A DNA stretch of 64,000 nt from assembly GCF_035046505.1 (NCBI RefSeq), contig NC_089829.1, positions 10,503,396-10,567,395 of the forward strand. The letters are read 5' to 3'. The notes beneath the pieces were generated by a model. That model saw only the letters and a program-made list of their open reading frames with translations, was not told where the DNA came from and did no database searches. The position numbers and the translations under genes were made by a program. The stretch comes from Tiliqua scincoides (Eukaryota > Chordata > Lepidosauria > Squamata > Scincidae). Below, in pieces: positions 1 to 17,795 of this stretch (positions are counted from its first letter, which is position 1; the number at the start of each line of letters is the position of its first letter).

Positions 1-914
1 ACCTCTTTCCAGGTCAGCTGTTGGCATCTAGAGGCCATTGTGGCTTCATGTTTCAGAGGCCCACTGAGGAAAGCTGTGAGGAGAGGGGCCCTGCTCTGGG
101 CGCCCCTCGCTCGCCACCCTTTACGTTGGTTTGCACAATCCAAATGCAACCCTGCAAACGGACGGATTGAAACAGATCAATGGAAAGAGCTCGTCCTGCA
201 GCTCCCGCACTCCTCAGGTTTCCAGGGGTCCCTTGAGTGTTTCTGTTGGCACCAGGCCCCGGATCTCTCTCCAACAATCATAAAGCCTCAAAGGCCTTTG
301 GCAGCAATGGGCAAACCTGATATGGGGGTCTTAAAGACGGGGACAAAGAGCAGACACCTGCTTTCCTTTTTAGGAAATGAGTGCTTCATCTGTCTCGGCC
401 AGTAATTCCCGAGCTATGCGCAGGAAACATGCGTGAGCTGGGAGAGGTCTGTTGGGAGAAGTGAATTCATTTCAAAATCAAGGGCTTCGGTGAGCCCTGG
501 TGAGGAAAGTGCCTGCTGTATTTCTGCCTGATTTACTGATCTGGTTTGCCTCATTCCAGTCAGCTTCTGCTTTTCAAACCTGTCCTTTTAGCAAAATATC
601 CTCCTGATTGTGACATTCACGGGGCAAAGGCTGTCGCAAGGAGGAACCATCCTACAGAAATGGGACATGGTTTAGACAGAGATCCTGGCAACGAGAACTG
701 GGGCCTTGGAAGCACATCCCCAATTTTGATCTGTGAAATGTTGGAGGGATACCTATGCCCACTGCACGTGTATTTCCAGGACGGGCCTGGAAGCAGCCAG
801 AACACAGGGGGTTCTGGGAAGTGCTTCTGCCACGGACATGCAATGATTCCCACCTGACTGCTCCCTGAACTTGCACTATTCAGTCATCCAACGTTGCTGG
901 ATGGGTCCTCTTAC
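1..914 (-). other. RNF207: RNF207 intron 1 (part)
   Basis: This sequence lies downstream of the RNF207 RING exon on the minus strand. Exon 2, which would continue the RING and lead to the B-box, was not found here, so this is read as the first part of intron 1. I see no convincing other gene. Confidence 0.6.
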
Positions 915-1105
915 CCACAAAGAGGACACGTGAGGCGGCTGTCGATGGCTCGGCCCCGCAGGCAGCTGGCACAGAAGTTGTGGTAGCAGTCCAGGAGGCA
1001 GGGATGCTCGTACTGCTCATGGCACAGGAAACACACCAGCGGGTGGCAGTTGGCATTGTCCAGGTCGCAAAGGTTCTCCAAAGGGGAGAAGATCCCACCA
1101 GACAT
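915..1105 (-). CDS. RNF207: RNF207 first coding exon (RING finger), partial gene
   Basis: This exon encodes the N-terminus of RNF207, a RING/B-box protein known in other vertebrates for roles in cardiac electrophysiology. The start MSGGIFSPLE matches the human MSGAIF start, followed by a C3HC4 RING: CFLC, then LDCYHNFCASC, then CPLC just before the exon ends. The exon closes with the donor GTAAGA (minus strand, intron from 914), in phase 2. The remaining exons (B-box, coiled coil) lie left of the window. An AG preceded by pyrimidines sits directly before the ATG, so a non-coding first exon may lie further right. RPL22 lies head-to-head about 9 kb away. Gene identity is secure from the RING sequence and the neighbouring RPL22 and CHD5. 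Confidence 0.93.
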
Positions 1106-1459
1106 CTGGTGCCAAAGGAGAAAGTGATCGGAGAAGGAGATCAGAACATCCTTCAGTTCAGAATGGCAAGTGGAACTTTTGATTTGCACAGGCAAAGAGT
1201 TCTGCATAAGCTAAAAGCTCATCTATTCTGGTACCAACCCACAGTTGGCCTGGGTGGTACAGCATTCTTCAAATGTCTGAAGGACAAGGCACACATTTTT
1301 CCTGAATGAAATGTGAAGACACAGTACAGCCTTATACTCCCAAAGATATACTTTGGGAGGGATGGAAGGGCTGGGATGGTCCAAGACTTTGTTGCACCAA
1401 ATGCCATCCTTCCCTTACCTGGAGGCATGTCAGGTGCTGCCTCCGAGCTCAAGCCTATG

Positions 1460-1536
1460 CATGTCTACTCAGAAGTAAGTCCCATGACACCCAGTAGGTC
1501 TTACTCCCAGGTAAGTGTCCATAGGATTGCAGCCTC
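1460..1536 (+). repeat. Palindromic 'AAGTAAGTCCCAT' short repeat, copy 1
   Basis: One copy of a roughly 80-bp dispersed repeat: an arm with AGAAGTAAGTCCCATG, a near-complementary arm CTTACTCCCAGGTAAG, and an end ATAGGATTGCAGCC. Further copies are near 4050-4338, 5838-5940, 10607-10697, 11698-11870, 35590-35680 and 39325-39425. The structure suggests a small inverted-repeat (MITE-like) element. Confidence 0.6.
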
Positions 1537-1554
1537 CATCATTTCTTCTCCTCC

Positions 1555-1835
1555 TCCTCTCTGAATTTGAAAAAAGATAAAAGATGGAAGTGTGGAGGAG
1601 AAGAGAGTGGTAAGCTAGAGCGTCAGCGGAATTGGAAAAGAAAAGGAAGTGGAGGATGGAGCAGAAGAGGAAGTGTGAGGGAAAGGAAAGTGGCTGGAGT
1701 GTCTCTCTCCTCTGCATTTCTGCTCCATTTCCTTCTTCCTTTTTGAATCCAGGCAGAGGGAGAAGAAAGAGCAGGGAAGGTGGGCAGAAAGAGGAAGGCT
1801 GAAACCCTCTGAACTGTTGCCTGAAACAGCCCTGT
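1555..1835. repeat. Purine/pyrimidine-strand-biased dispersed repeat
   Basis: A purine-rich stretch (GTGGAGGAGAAGAGAGTGG...CTAGAG) runs into a pyrimidine-rich part. Related blocks occur near 5405-5480, 23880-24200, 28780-28930, 48580-48690, 58900-59090 and 59755-60060. The motifs 'gagagtggtgggctagag' and its reverse complement recur, so the family contains inverted copies. Long open frames here are low-complexity artefacts. Confidence 0.5.
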
Positions 1836-2570
1836 GTCTAGGTACAAATGAGGCCAGGCTCACCCCCTCCATTTCTGCATGAGTGACTGCTTCCTGACTA
1901 TGATTCCAGAACAGTGACTCGTGCAGAGACACAGCAAGCAGGAAGTATACTTCAAGGGCAGCTAACTTGATGTCAGGGGTGAGCGAATGAGCTGATCCCA
2001 ACAGAGGCAAAGGTAGGAAAGTTATCAATTCACAGTTCAGGCTGATGAACGAGGTACGAAGCCGGAGACAAGTGTCATATAGAGAGGTAACCACAGCCTC
2101 CTGCTGCTGCTAGACACATCGGCCTCACAGGAGCTTTGAATAATTTCAAGTGTTTCTCCCAGAAAGTGAGTTGCTCTTTCACACCCCACTGTTTGGGAAT
2201 GCCTCTGCTATTATCTTAATCTGGAGTCTCTTACTCTCTGCAACCAGTGCAGCAATGTCTATTTATAGCTAGCTCTATGCGCACTTCTGGGGCACATGAG
2301 CGGGCGCTCAGGCTGCTATCAGTGACCTTCTGTTGCTAGCCTCGTTCCGTGCCATGCAGCTGGTGGAACAGGTTGCTTGATCCCCGCAGCAATTTATAAA
2401 TATCTCTTTCCGAGGGACCCAACAGAGACTGAACATGTGCATTTGCCTTCCCATTTACTCCAAACACAATCTGAAGCCCCTTTTCACTGGTCTTCATTTT
2501 GATTTGCTGAAAACTAGGATGGGTGGGCAATCATGGCCGGCTCATCTGTGAGGCTGACTGAGGCTACTGT

Positions 2571-2760
2571 CTCAGGGCCCAATCCTATCCAATTTTCCAG
2601 CACCAGTGTAGCTGCAATGTAGCCACAAGGCAAGGTAACAAATGTTTCCATACTTGAAGGAGGCCTCTGTGACTGCTGCCCCGCCACAAGATGCAGTGCA
2701 TGCCCGAGTGGCACAGCTGCACTGGCACTGGAAAATGGGATAGGATTGGGTCCTCAGGCA
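2571..2760. repeat. Long-TIR MITE-like element ('CCCAATCCTATCC' ends)
   Basis: The left end reads CCCAATCCTATCCAATTTTC and the right end is its reverse complement (GAAAATGGGATAGGATTGGG). CTCAGG flanks both sides as a possible target duplication. Related copies with the same inverted ends lie near 43530-43715 and 45115-45295. This is probably a non-autonomous DNA transposon; the superfamily is not assigned. Confidence 0.55.
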
Positions 2761-2911
2761 GCAGATTAGTGGGGGGTTGCTTGACATGCTCACCATCTGC
2801 CAGCCGGTTTCTGCCCCTCCACCTGCTCCCTGAATTCAAAAAGGAAGCGGGGCATGGAGCAAAGGAGGGTGCAGAATGGTAATTAGACTAACAATGGTTA
2901 TATCTGGGTAC

Positions 2912-3007
2912 TGGTTGGTAACCTTCAGTCTCGAAAGTCTATGGTATAAGCTTACAGCACCCAGTATTCCCAGGCGGTCTCCCATCCAAGTACTAACCGG
3001 GCCTGAA
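2912..3007 (-). mobile_element. 5S rRNA-derived SINE, 5'-truncated
   Basis: On the minus strand this reads as the 3' half of vertebrate 5S rRNA (the 'GGTTAGTACTTGGATGGGAG' block and following bases to GGTGCTGTAAGC), then a tail ending GACTGAAGGTTACC. The same 5S-plus-tail structure recurs at 50782-50920. The tail matches the 3' end of the LINE at 6502-7911. It is SINE-derived rather than a 5S gene because half the RNA is missing and the tail is fused. Confidence 0.82.
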
Positions 3008-3218
3008 CATCCCTTCAGTGTTTCACCCATATCCTTCCCCACATGGCAACAATGATGGTTTTCACACTTTACATTGTACATTTTTCCCCTTTGCCCATGA
3101 GTATCACATGGGCGACATTTTGACTACAACATTCAAAAAGTCTGTTACACAAACGAAACGTCAAAGAAGCCCCACCTCCTCCCCTGTCAAACCCTCTTCT
3201 GCCATAAAACTTCTAGTT

Positions 3219-3572
3219 CAGTGGTTCCCAAACTGTGGGTCAGGATCCACTGGTGGGCCATGACCTGATTTTGGGTGGATCTGCGGAAGGGTGATGGAAA
3301 GATCAGATAACTCATTGCCTCAAGACTTGAGGTTATTCAAAAATCACGGTAGCTGACAATTACCCTGCAAGGAGCTCAGCTCCTGCAGTTTGCAAGCGTG
3401 TGTAAATACAGGGAGAGAAATGTTTGAGGGTCTATTTCCTGGTTATTATAAATAAATGAATAAAATATTATTTCTTTCTAGATCTCCTTTTTTAAAAGTC
3501 TGGCAAAGCGGGTCCCGAGAGAGTATCACTTTAAAAAGTGGGTCCTCGTGCTAAAAAGTTTGGAAACCACTG
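3219..3572. mobile_element. hAT-type non-autonomous DNA transposon
   Basis: The terminal inverted repeats are CAGTGGTTCCCAAACT on the left and AGTTTGGAAACCACTG on the right, differing at one base. A perfect 8-bp duplication TTCTAGTT flanks the element (3211-3218 and 3573-3580). The length (354 bp), TIR start CAGTG and 8-bp duplication are typical of hAT MITEs. There is no transposase frame. Confidence 0.88.
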
Positions 3573-4049
3573 TTCTAGTTAATATAGATTATTTGGACAG
3601 GGAGGATTTACGGAGAATGCAGACAGAACTTGGAACCAGCCATTTTCAGGAGTTGGCTCCGCTTTCCCAGTTTAGTTCAAAAAGAGGTCTATCAATCTTT
3701 TTCATACATAAACTGTCATCCCTTTCTCGGGACCAAAAGCAAGGACAAATATTCTACTGTAGATTGTGACCGTCTCGGGACAGGGCCCTGCATTCCCTTC
3801 TCGTGTCCTCCAGAAGACTTCATCAAGTTGGATGCTAAGCAAAAAACACCCAAAAATAAGCAGAGGGGAGGGGGAAAGAAGCTGGGTTTTGACCTAAACT
3901 GTTCCCAAAGTGTTTGCGTAGCAAAAGGAATGAAAATTTTTCCCTAATAGGAAACACAGAACAGACCCTTGGGGGGCCGCTATGCTGGGTGAATGGGGAA
4001 GGTTGGTCTTGGTGCTTTAAAAGGAATCTCCAAGAGCAAGCCCAAGGCA

Positions 4050-4338
4050 TATCTACTCAGAAGTAAGTTCCGTTATGTCCAATGGGACTTACTCCCGAGT
4101 AAATATGGATCGGACTGCAGCTGGCACATCTATACAAAAGTAAACTTCCACTGTGTCCAATGGGAACTTACTCCCAAGTAAATATGGATAGGATTGCAGC
4201 CAGCACGTCTACTCTGAAGTTTCACTGCGTTCAATGGGACTTACTCCCAAGTAAATATGCCTGCAATCCTATCCACATTTACTTGGGAGTAAGTCCCATT
4301 GACAATAATGGGACTTACTTCCAAGTAGACAGGCATAG
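4050..4338. repeat. Cluster of palindromic short repeats (three direct, one inverted)
   Basis: Three consecutive units of about 75-80 bp each contain 'CAATGGGACTTACTCCC' variants and end in ATAGGATTGCAGC. A fourth unit is in opposite orientation. Around 4282-4320, AGTAAGTCCCATTG and AATGGGACTTACTT form an almost perfect hairpin. Confidence 0.65.
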
Positions 4339-5209
4339 CCTTGGGCTCCAAGTCTTCACCCAGATAACAAGGGGACACTGTTGCACTTGGAGTTCCTGCA
4401 CAATCCTAGGCAGGTCTACTCAGCTCCTTTGAAAGGGGAGTTTACTTCCAGGTTATAGGATCTCAGCCTTAATCCACATTAATCCTCATTAAGCAATCCG
4501 CATTAAGCTACCGCCAAGGCATGCATTAGTGGAAATGACCAAAGTTTTCTCACCTCACCTCGATTGTGGAATTGGGTTCTGCACTCCAGGTATCCCACCG
4601 AAGGGAAAGGGTCTGTGGATCCAGTAGATCAGGTCCCCCTCCCCTTCAGCCGCCTGTGGAGGGGGGGGGTCTCCGTTGTCTCAGTTCAGACGCACCTCCC
4701 TAGAATGTAAGGGAGCCGCTTCCAGCAGCCTCTTGACAGCATCAAGGTTCACCCAAGGACTGATGAAGTTGCCAACCCATGTAATGAATGGCAGGGAAAC
4801 CAACTCCCCCTCCACACACACACACACTGTGTTGCAGGGGCCTCCAGGATTAGAAAGCTCTAGCATGGTTTCAAAGAGAAGCACTTACTATAAGCCCACC
4901 AGAGAGGTGGCTTATTTTATCCACATGAGTGCTGACCAACAAGGGGGTGGGAGGATGTGGGGGGCACCTAAGAAGAGGCCCTCTGCTGGATCAGGGCCCA
5001 AGGGTGGCCCAGGATCTTGTTTCCAGAAATGGCCAGCTGGATGTCCTTGGGAAACCTCAGGCCAGCCCATCTCTGAGGCCAGCTGAGACTGTGGCCTCAG
5101 GTAACAGAATGGGTGCAGGTTGCCCTACCTTGGTTCACCTGCTCCCTGGATTGGCAAAAGAAGAGGGAGAGGGGCAGAGGAAGTGCAGAGAATTGGGGAC
5201 ACAGTAGCC

Positions 5210-5417
5210 CAGCAGTTTTCAACTTTTTTCATCTCATGGCATATTGATGAAGCACTAAAATGGTCAAGGCACACCATCGGTTTTTTTGGACAATTGACAA
5301 GGCTGGAGGGGGGCTCACATCCCCCAATGGCCCTACTAATAAATGACCCTCCCCTCAAACTCCTGTGGCACACCTGCAGACCATTTGCGACACACCAATG
5401 TGCCATGGCGCACACTG
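5210..5417. mobile_element. Probable hAT-type MITE
   Basis: The left end CAGCAGTTTTCAAC and a right end in CACACTG bound a 208-bp segment about 'cacaccTGCAGACC'. The flanking octamers CAGTAGCC and CCCTAGCC agree at six of eight positions, compatible with a decayed target duplication. Confidence 0.5.
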
Positions 5418-5837
5418 CCCTAGCCCACTCATCTCGCCTCTCTTCCACACTTCCTTTTCCACTCCATCCCCCCTTTCCTGTTCAAGGGTGGGAGGAACAG
5501 GGGCTGGCAGATCACCAGTTACAGTGGGGCAGCGTCTGACCCCTGCCTCAGGTCTCAGAAAGTTTCGGGTCAACGCTGGAAAGCTTGTATGCATGAGACA
5601 GCAATGCTGTCCATCCTTGACTGCTTTGTTTTCAGCACACTGCTTACTACACATGGAGGTTCCATTTTTCCCCTCCCCCTTTGGGAAGGGGCCCAAAAGA
5701 AATGTTGTACCCCCTGATAAAATTCCTCTCTATTGCCAACCCTCTGTGCCTGTTGTAGAGTCTCCAGGAGTCAGCATCAATTTCCAGGCAACTGCTGAAT
5801 ATTTAACAGGGGCCAGGAATCTCCAAAGTCAGGAACA

Positions 5838-5940
5838 AACCTACAGCCCAATCCTATTCGATGCAGCTCTTCTCTGAAGTCAGTCCCATTGTGTTCAGTG
5901 GGGCCTACTCCCAGGAAAGTATGCCAAGGATTGAAGCCAT
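5838..5940 (+). repeat. Palindromic 'AAGTAAGTCCCATT' family copy
   Basis: The segment starts CCCAATCCTATTCG, contains CTGAAGTCAGTCCCATTG and GGGGCCTACTCCCAGG, and ends with an ATTGAAGCC variant. It matches the consensus order of the other copies. Confidence 0.55.
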
Positions 5941-6497
5941 AAGATAGCATTATCTTTCAGCTGGCAGAGGCTGCTGTGAAAGTGTACCAACATTTCGCTG
6001 GTACCTAGTTGTGTACCCAAAGCAATCATACTTCCTGTAGCCCACTTCAGAGTATTGTTGTAAAGACAAAACCAGCTCAGTGTTGAGAAGTAATCTTAAA
6101 ACAGCACTTACAAAGATAAATAAATCCAAGTTTATTTACGTAAATCATAGTTCCAAACAGCAGCGGGTAGATCCCATCTTAAAAGGTCAAAAGCAAGCAA
6201 GAAGATCTTTCACAATATGGAAAGAACTGCTCTACCTCGTTCGTAAACCACCCTGTTTCAGTTACAGCCACAACTGCATCCCGGAAATACAGCACAAAAG
6301 TACCTTGGACTTTTGTCTGGGGAGGGACCAGAGCATGGATGACAGTAAAAAATGGATGAATGTCAAAGCAGAGCTTTATTTCGCTTGCAAATTTATTTTG
6401 GCAGGCAAAAATGTAAATTGTAAATATGTAAATATACCAATGTAAAATGTAAACATACCACAGGTGATGTGAACAAAACCTAAATAAACAGAAATAT

Positions 6498-7911
6498 TGT
6501 ATTGGCAACCTTCAGTCTCGAAAGACTATGGTATCGCGCTCTGAAAGGTGGTTCTGGCACAGCGTCTAGTGTGGCTGAAAAGGCCAATCCGGGAGTGACA
6601 ATCCCTTCCACACCGGGAGCAAGTGCAGTCTGTCCCTGGTCTGTCTCCCTGGCTATGGGCCTTCCTTCTTTGCCTCTTAGCCTCAGACTGTTGGCAAAGT
6701 GTCTCTTCAAACTGGGAAAGGCCATGCTGCACAGCCTGCCTCCAAGCGGGCCGCTCAGAGGCCAGGGTTTCCCACTTGTTGAGGTCCATCCCTAAGGCCT
6801 TCAGATCCCTCTTGCAGATGTCCTTGTATCGCAGCTGTGGTCTACCTGTAGGGCGCTTTCCTTGCACGAGTTCTCCATAGAGGAGATCCTTTGGGATCCG
6901 GCCATCATCCATTCTCACGACATGACCAAGCCAACGCAGGCGTCTCTGTTTCAGCAGTGAATACATGCTAGGGATTCCAGCACGTTCCAGGACTGTGTTG
7001 TTTGGAACTTTGTCCTGCCAGGTGATGCCGAGGATGCGTCGGAGGCAGCGCATGTGGAAAGCGCTCAGTTTCCTCTCCTGTTGTGAGCGAAGAGTCCATG
7101 ACTCGCTGCAGTACAGAAGTGTACTCAGGACGAAAGCTCTGTAGACCTGGATCTTGGTATGTTCCGTCAGCTTCTTGTTGGACCAGACTCTCTTTGTGAG
7201 TCTGGAAAACGTGGTAGCTGCTTTACCGATGCGCTTGTTTAGCTCGGTATCGAGAGAATGAGTGTCGGAGATCGTTGAGCCAAGGTACACAAAGTCATGG
7301 ACAACCTCCAGTTCATGCTCAGAGATTGTAATGCAGGGAGGTGAGTCCACATCCTGAACCATGACCTGTGTTTTCTTCAGGCTGATTGTCAGTCCAAAAT
7401 CTTGGCAGGCCTTGCTAAAACGATCCATGAGCTGCTGGAGATCTTTGGCAGAGTGGGTAGTGACAGCTGCATCGTCGGCAAAGAGGAAGTCACGCAGACA
7501 TTTCAGCTGGACTTTGGATTTTGCTCTCAGTCTGGAGAGGTTGAAGAGCTTTCCGTCTGATCTGGTCCGGAGATAGATGCCTTCTGTTGCAGTTCCAAAG
7601 GCCTGCTTCAGCAGGACAGCGAAGAAAATCCCAAACAAGGTTGGTGCAAGAACACAGCCCTGCTTCACTCCGCTTCGGATATCAAAAGGGTCTGATGTGG
7701 AGCCATCGAAGACAACAGTGCCCTTCATGTCCTTGTGGAAAGATCTGATGATGCTGAGGAGCCTGGGTGGACATCCGATCTTGGGGAGAATCTTGAAGAG
7801 GCCGTCTCTGCTGACCAGGTCGAAAGCCTTTGTGAGATCTATGAAGGCTATAAAGAGTGGCTGTCGTTGTTCCCTGCATTTCTCCTGCAGTTGTCTAAGG
7901 GAGAATACCAT
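6498..7911 (-). mobile_element. LINE (non-LTR retrotransposon), 5'-truncated, RT frame open
   Basis: On the minus strand an open frame covers reverse transcriptase motifs A (FIDLTKAFD), B (SGVKQGCVLAPTLF) and C (LFADDAAV), then a thumb-like region with RRLRWLGHVVRMDDGR and GKRPTGRPQLRYKD. It ends in a C2H2-like knuckle (CSRCGRDCHSRIGLFSHTRR). The frame stops at 6526, inside the final tail. The endonuclease and the first RT blocks are absent, so the copy is truncated near 7911; the extra residues encoded to 8034 are flanking DNA. The clade is not assigned. The last 33 nt (6502-6534) match the tail of the 5S-derived SINE at 50782-50920. Confidence 0.88.
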
Positions 7912-8398
7912 AGAAGAAATAGAAGAAAATAAACCTGTGAATGTTGTGGGAGTTTGGATGAAATCAGACAAAAGAGGAAAGCATGTGGATGGAATTTGAA
8001 ATGTGATTGTAATTGAAAACAATGGAAAGAGCAATGAAAGCCAAGTGGATGAAAGACAAGGTGCACTTTTGCTGTACTTGCAATATGGGGGATCAGTGAC
8101 TATGGGCTATATTTCCATGTGCTGGACAATTTTTAGAACTCAAAAATATATGCATTTTTGAGTTCTTCAAGACCTGAGTCCAAAACAGCTTAAACACCTG
8201 TCTTTCTTCCATTTTCTTTCTTATTTTGTTGGCACATCCTAAATGGCAAATTCCAACTACAGTATTCACAGGTTCTGGATTTCTTCACAGTCTTCTATGC
8301 GCAGCAGGTCCAAAATAACCAGCAAATGCCCCTCTGACTCCAGATCATGGGATTATCAACGGATAACTCTTTAAAAATCTATGTGGAGAAAGCCTTGT

Positions 8399-8424
8399 TT
8401 TATTATTATTATTATTATTATTTT
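8399..8424 (+). repeat. (ATT)n microsatellite
   Basis: About eight ATT repeats follow a T-rich stretch. Such tracts often mark LINE 3' ends, but no LINE body was recognised beside this one. Confidence 0.85.
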
Positions 8425-8458
8425 TACAGATCTTTTGGTCCTGCAGCTGTCCAGCTGC

Positions 8459-9160
8459 ATAAGAACATAAGAAGAGCCCCACTGGATCAGGCTAAAGGGC
8501 TATCTAGTCCAGCTAGTGGCCCCACCAGATGCCTCAGGGAGACACAAGACAACCTGGTGTCATTCCCTTGCATCTGGCATTCTGAGATAGCCTAGTTCCA
8601 AAACCAGAAGGTTGCATGTATCTATCATGGCTTGTAACCTGTGAGGGACTTTTCCCAGTCCCCTTTGAAAGGCATCTCGGCCAGATGTCATCACCACATC
8701 ATGCGGCAAAGAGTTCCACAGACTAATGACATGCTGGGTAAAGAAATATTTCCTTTAGTCTGTTCTAACTCTCCCAGCATTCAATTTTAGTGGCTGTCCC
8801 CTGGTTCTTGTGATGTGTGAGAGGGAAAATAACATCCCCCTATCCACTCTATCACTATATCCTGTGGCAAGGAGTTCTACAGACACTTCATCTGAGTGGC
8901 TGTCCCCCAGTTCTGGTGTTTTGTGAGAGGGAAAAGAACACCCCTATCCACTCTCTCCTGTGGCAGGGAGTTCCACAGACACTCAATTTTAGTGGATGCC
9001 CCCTGTTTCTGGAGTTGTGTGAGAGGGAAAAGAACATCCCCTATCCACAATATCTGTCACCATGCCCTGTGGCAAGGAGTTACACAGACACTCAATTTTA
9101 GTGGATGTTCCTTGGTTCAGGTGTTGTGTGAGAGGGAAAAAAACACCCCCCATCCACCCT
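8459..9160 (+). repeat. 'AGAACATAAGAAGAGCCC' dispersed repeat with internal tandem expansion
   Basis: The segment begins with the recurring 'aagaacataaga...ctggatcaggc' motif, also seen at 50272-50455, 35490 and 39560. From about 8814 to 9150 a 75-110-bp unit (TGTGAGAGGGAAAA...GGCAAGGAGTTCCACAGACACTC...) is repeated four times. The open frames across it are by-products of the repetition. Confidence 0.65.
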
Positions 9161-10001
9161 TTGCAGAATTTTGTAAGTCTCCATCATGTCCCACAGTGGA
9201 GCCGCAGAGGAAGAGTTTGGAAACTCTACACCAGCATAAGGGCACTTTGCACATGGTCAGAGTCACTCTTGCTTCTACCACCTGCTTCAGGGTGTGGCAG
9301 TGGCAGAGAACAACACAGAACACGTATCTGGGAGCAACCCTGCATTCCATCCCCAGCCACCCGTATTCCCTGCTCCGCTTCCTCCCTCCGCCCAGCGCTC
9401 CACGTGCTTTTCCTGGCACCGCAATCAACACCTTATGCAAATAAAACTACAACTCCCAAGTGCCTCGCGACGACTTCCCCCTTTGGGCACTGAAAAAGGA
9501 GAGCTCAATCGACCATGGAGCCGAGGGAGGAAGAGAATAGCCAATGGAAGAGCAGCTCATCGATGCTCTCGGCACTCGGAAGCACGAGAGGGGAGGGGGA
9601 GGAAAAGGAGGCCGACAACGGTCGTATGACAAACGTTGCCCGGAGAGACAGTTTCCCTTTTGCAGAGGCAGTAAATCGCTAGAGTACCCCACCAGCCTCA
9701 TTCATGGGTCACTTCCGGTTTGTTATTTTTATGTCCACGCCACATTGAGTGAAGAAGTTACAATTCCATCCTGGGCAAAGGCTTGGAGCTGCTGTGTTGT
9801 CACATGTCAAGTGATCGGGAGAGACTGGAAGTGGGAAAGAGAGGGTTCAAATAGGCGTGGGAGTGCAAGTGAGTCTAGGAGTTTGGAAGTCTATAAACTG
9901 CGAGGACAGGCGAGCCGGGGGAGGCGCCCGGCTGCTCGCGCTGACGCACACACGCTCTGCGTGGGGTGGCGGGGCAACACATCGGTGCATGCGCGGAAGC
10001 G

Positions 10002-10019
10002 CCCTTCCTTTCTCTCTGC
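10002..10019 (+). promoter_or_regulatory. RPL22: RPL22 5'TOP-type pyrimidine tract
   Basis: An oligopyrimidine run CCCTTCCTTTCTCTCTGC lies 17-34 nt before the RPL22 ATG. Ribosomal-protein mRNAs start with a cytidine in such a tract, which places them under mTOR-dependent translational control. The exact start base cannot be fixed from sequence. Confidence 0.7.
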
Positions 10020-10035
10020 TCTCGTTGCTGCCGCC

Positions 10036-17492
<7,457 letters not shown>

Positions 17493-17536
17493 ATCAAAAT
17501 GGATCTGGAATAGTTCTGTACATTCACTGTTTGTTG

Positions 17537-17542
17537 AATAAA
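17537..17542 (+). terminator. RPL22: RPL22 poly(A) signal AATAAA
   Basis: AATAAA lies 45 nt after the stop codon, giving the short 3'UTR usual for RPL22. Confidence 0.85.
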
Positions 17543-17795
17543 ATAGCAGAGGTTGTTGTAGCTTTTCTGCATGTGGTTCAATGTTGCGATTGCAGTGAGC
17601 TGGGGGAGTGTCCATCTGCTTGTGTGTGTGTGTGTGTGTATGGGGGGGGGGGATGAGGAATGAATGTCACAACTAAGTCAGTTTGCATATGGACACCAAA
17701 GCCTTAAACAGATTTAAGAGTCTAGGGAGATCTGGATGTGTGGGGTGAGGGGAAAGTACACCTGTTGGTTGAAAAATCACCCTAAATACCTAATA

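Larger units (their letters stand above)
1106..9850. other. RNF207-RPL22 intergenic spacer, repeat-rich
   Basis: About 8.7 kb lie between the RNF207 start codon and the RPL22 promoter. I find no host coding exon. The space holds palindromic short repeats, a hAT-type element with perfect target duplication, a 5S-derived SINE fragment, a 5'-truncated LINE and a tandemly expanded repeat near 8.8-9.15 kb. Each is listed separately. Confidence 0.7.

Noticed and set aside
1615-2094. 159-codon minus-strand frame
   Set aside because: It covers a strand-biased Ser/Leu/Pro-rich repeat; the same text appears in many copies.
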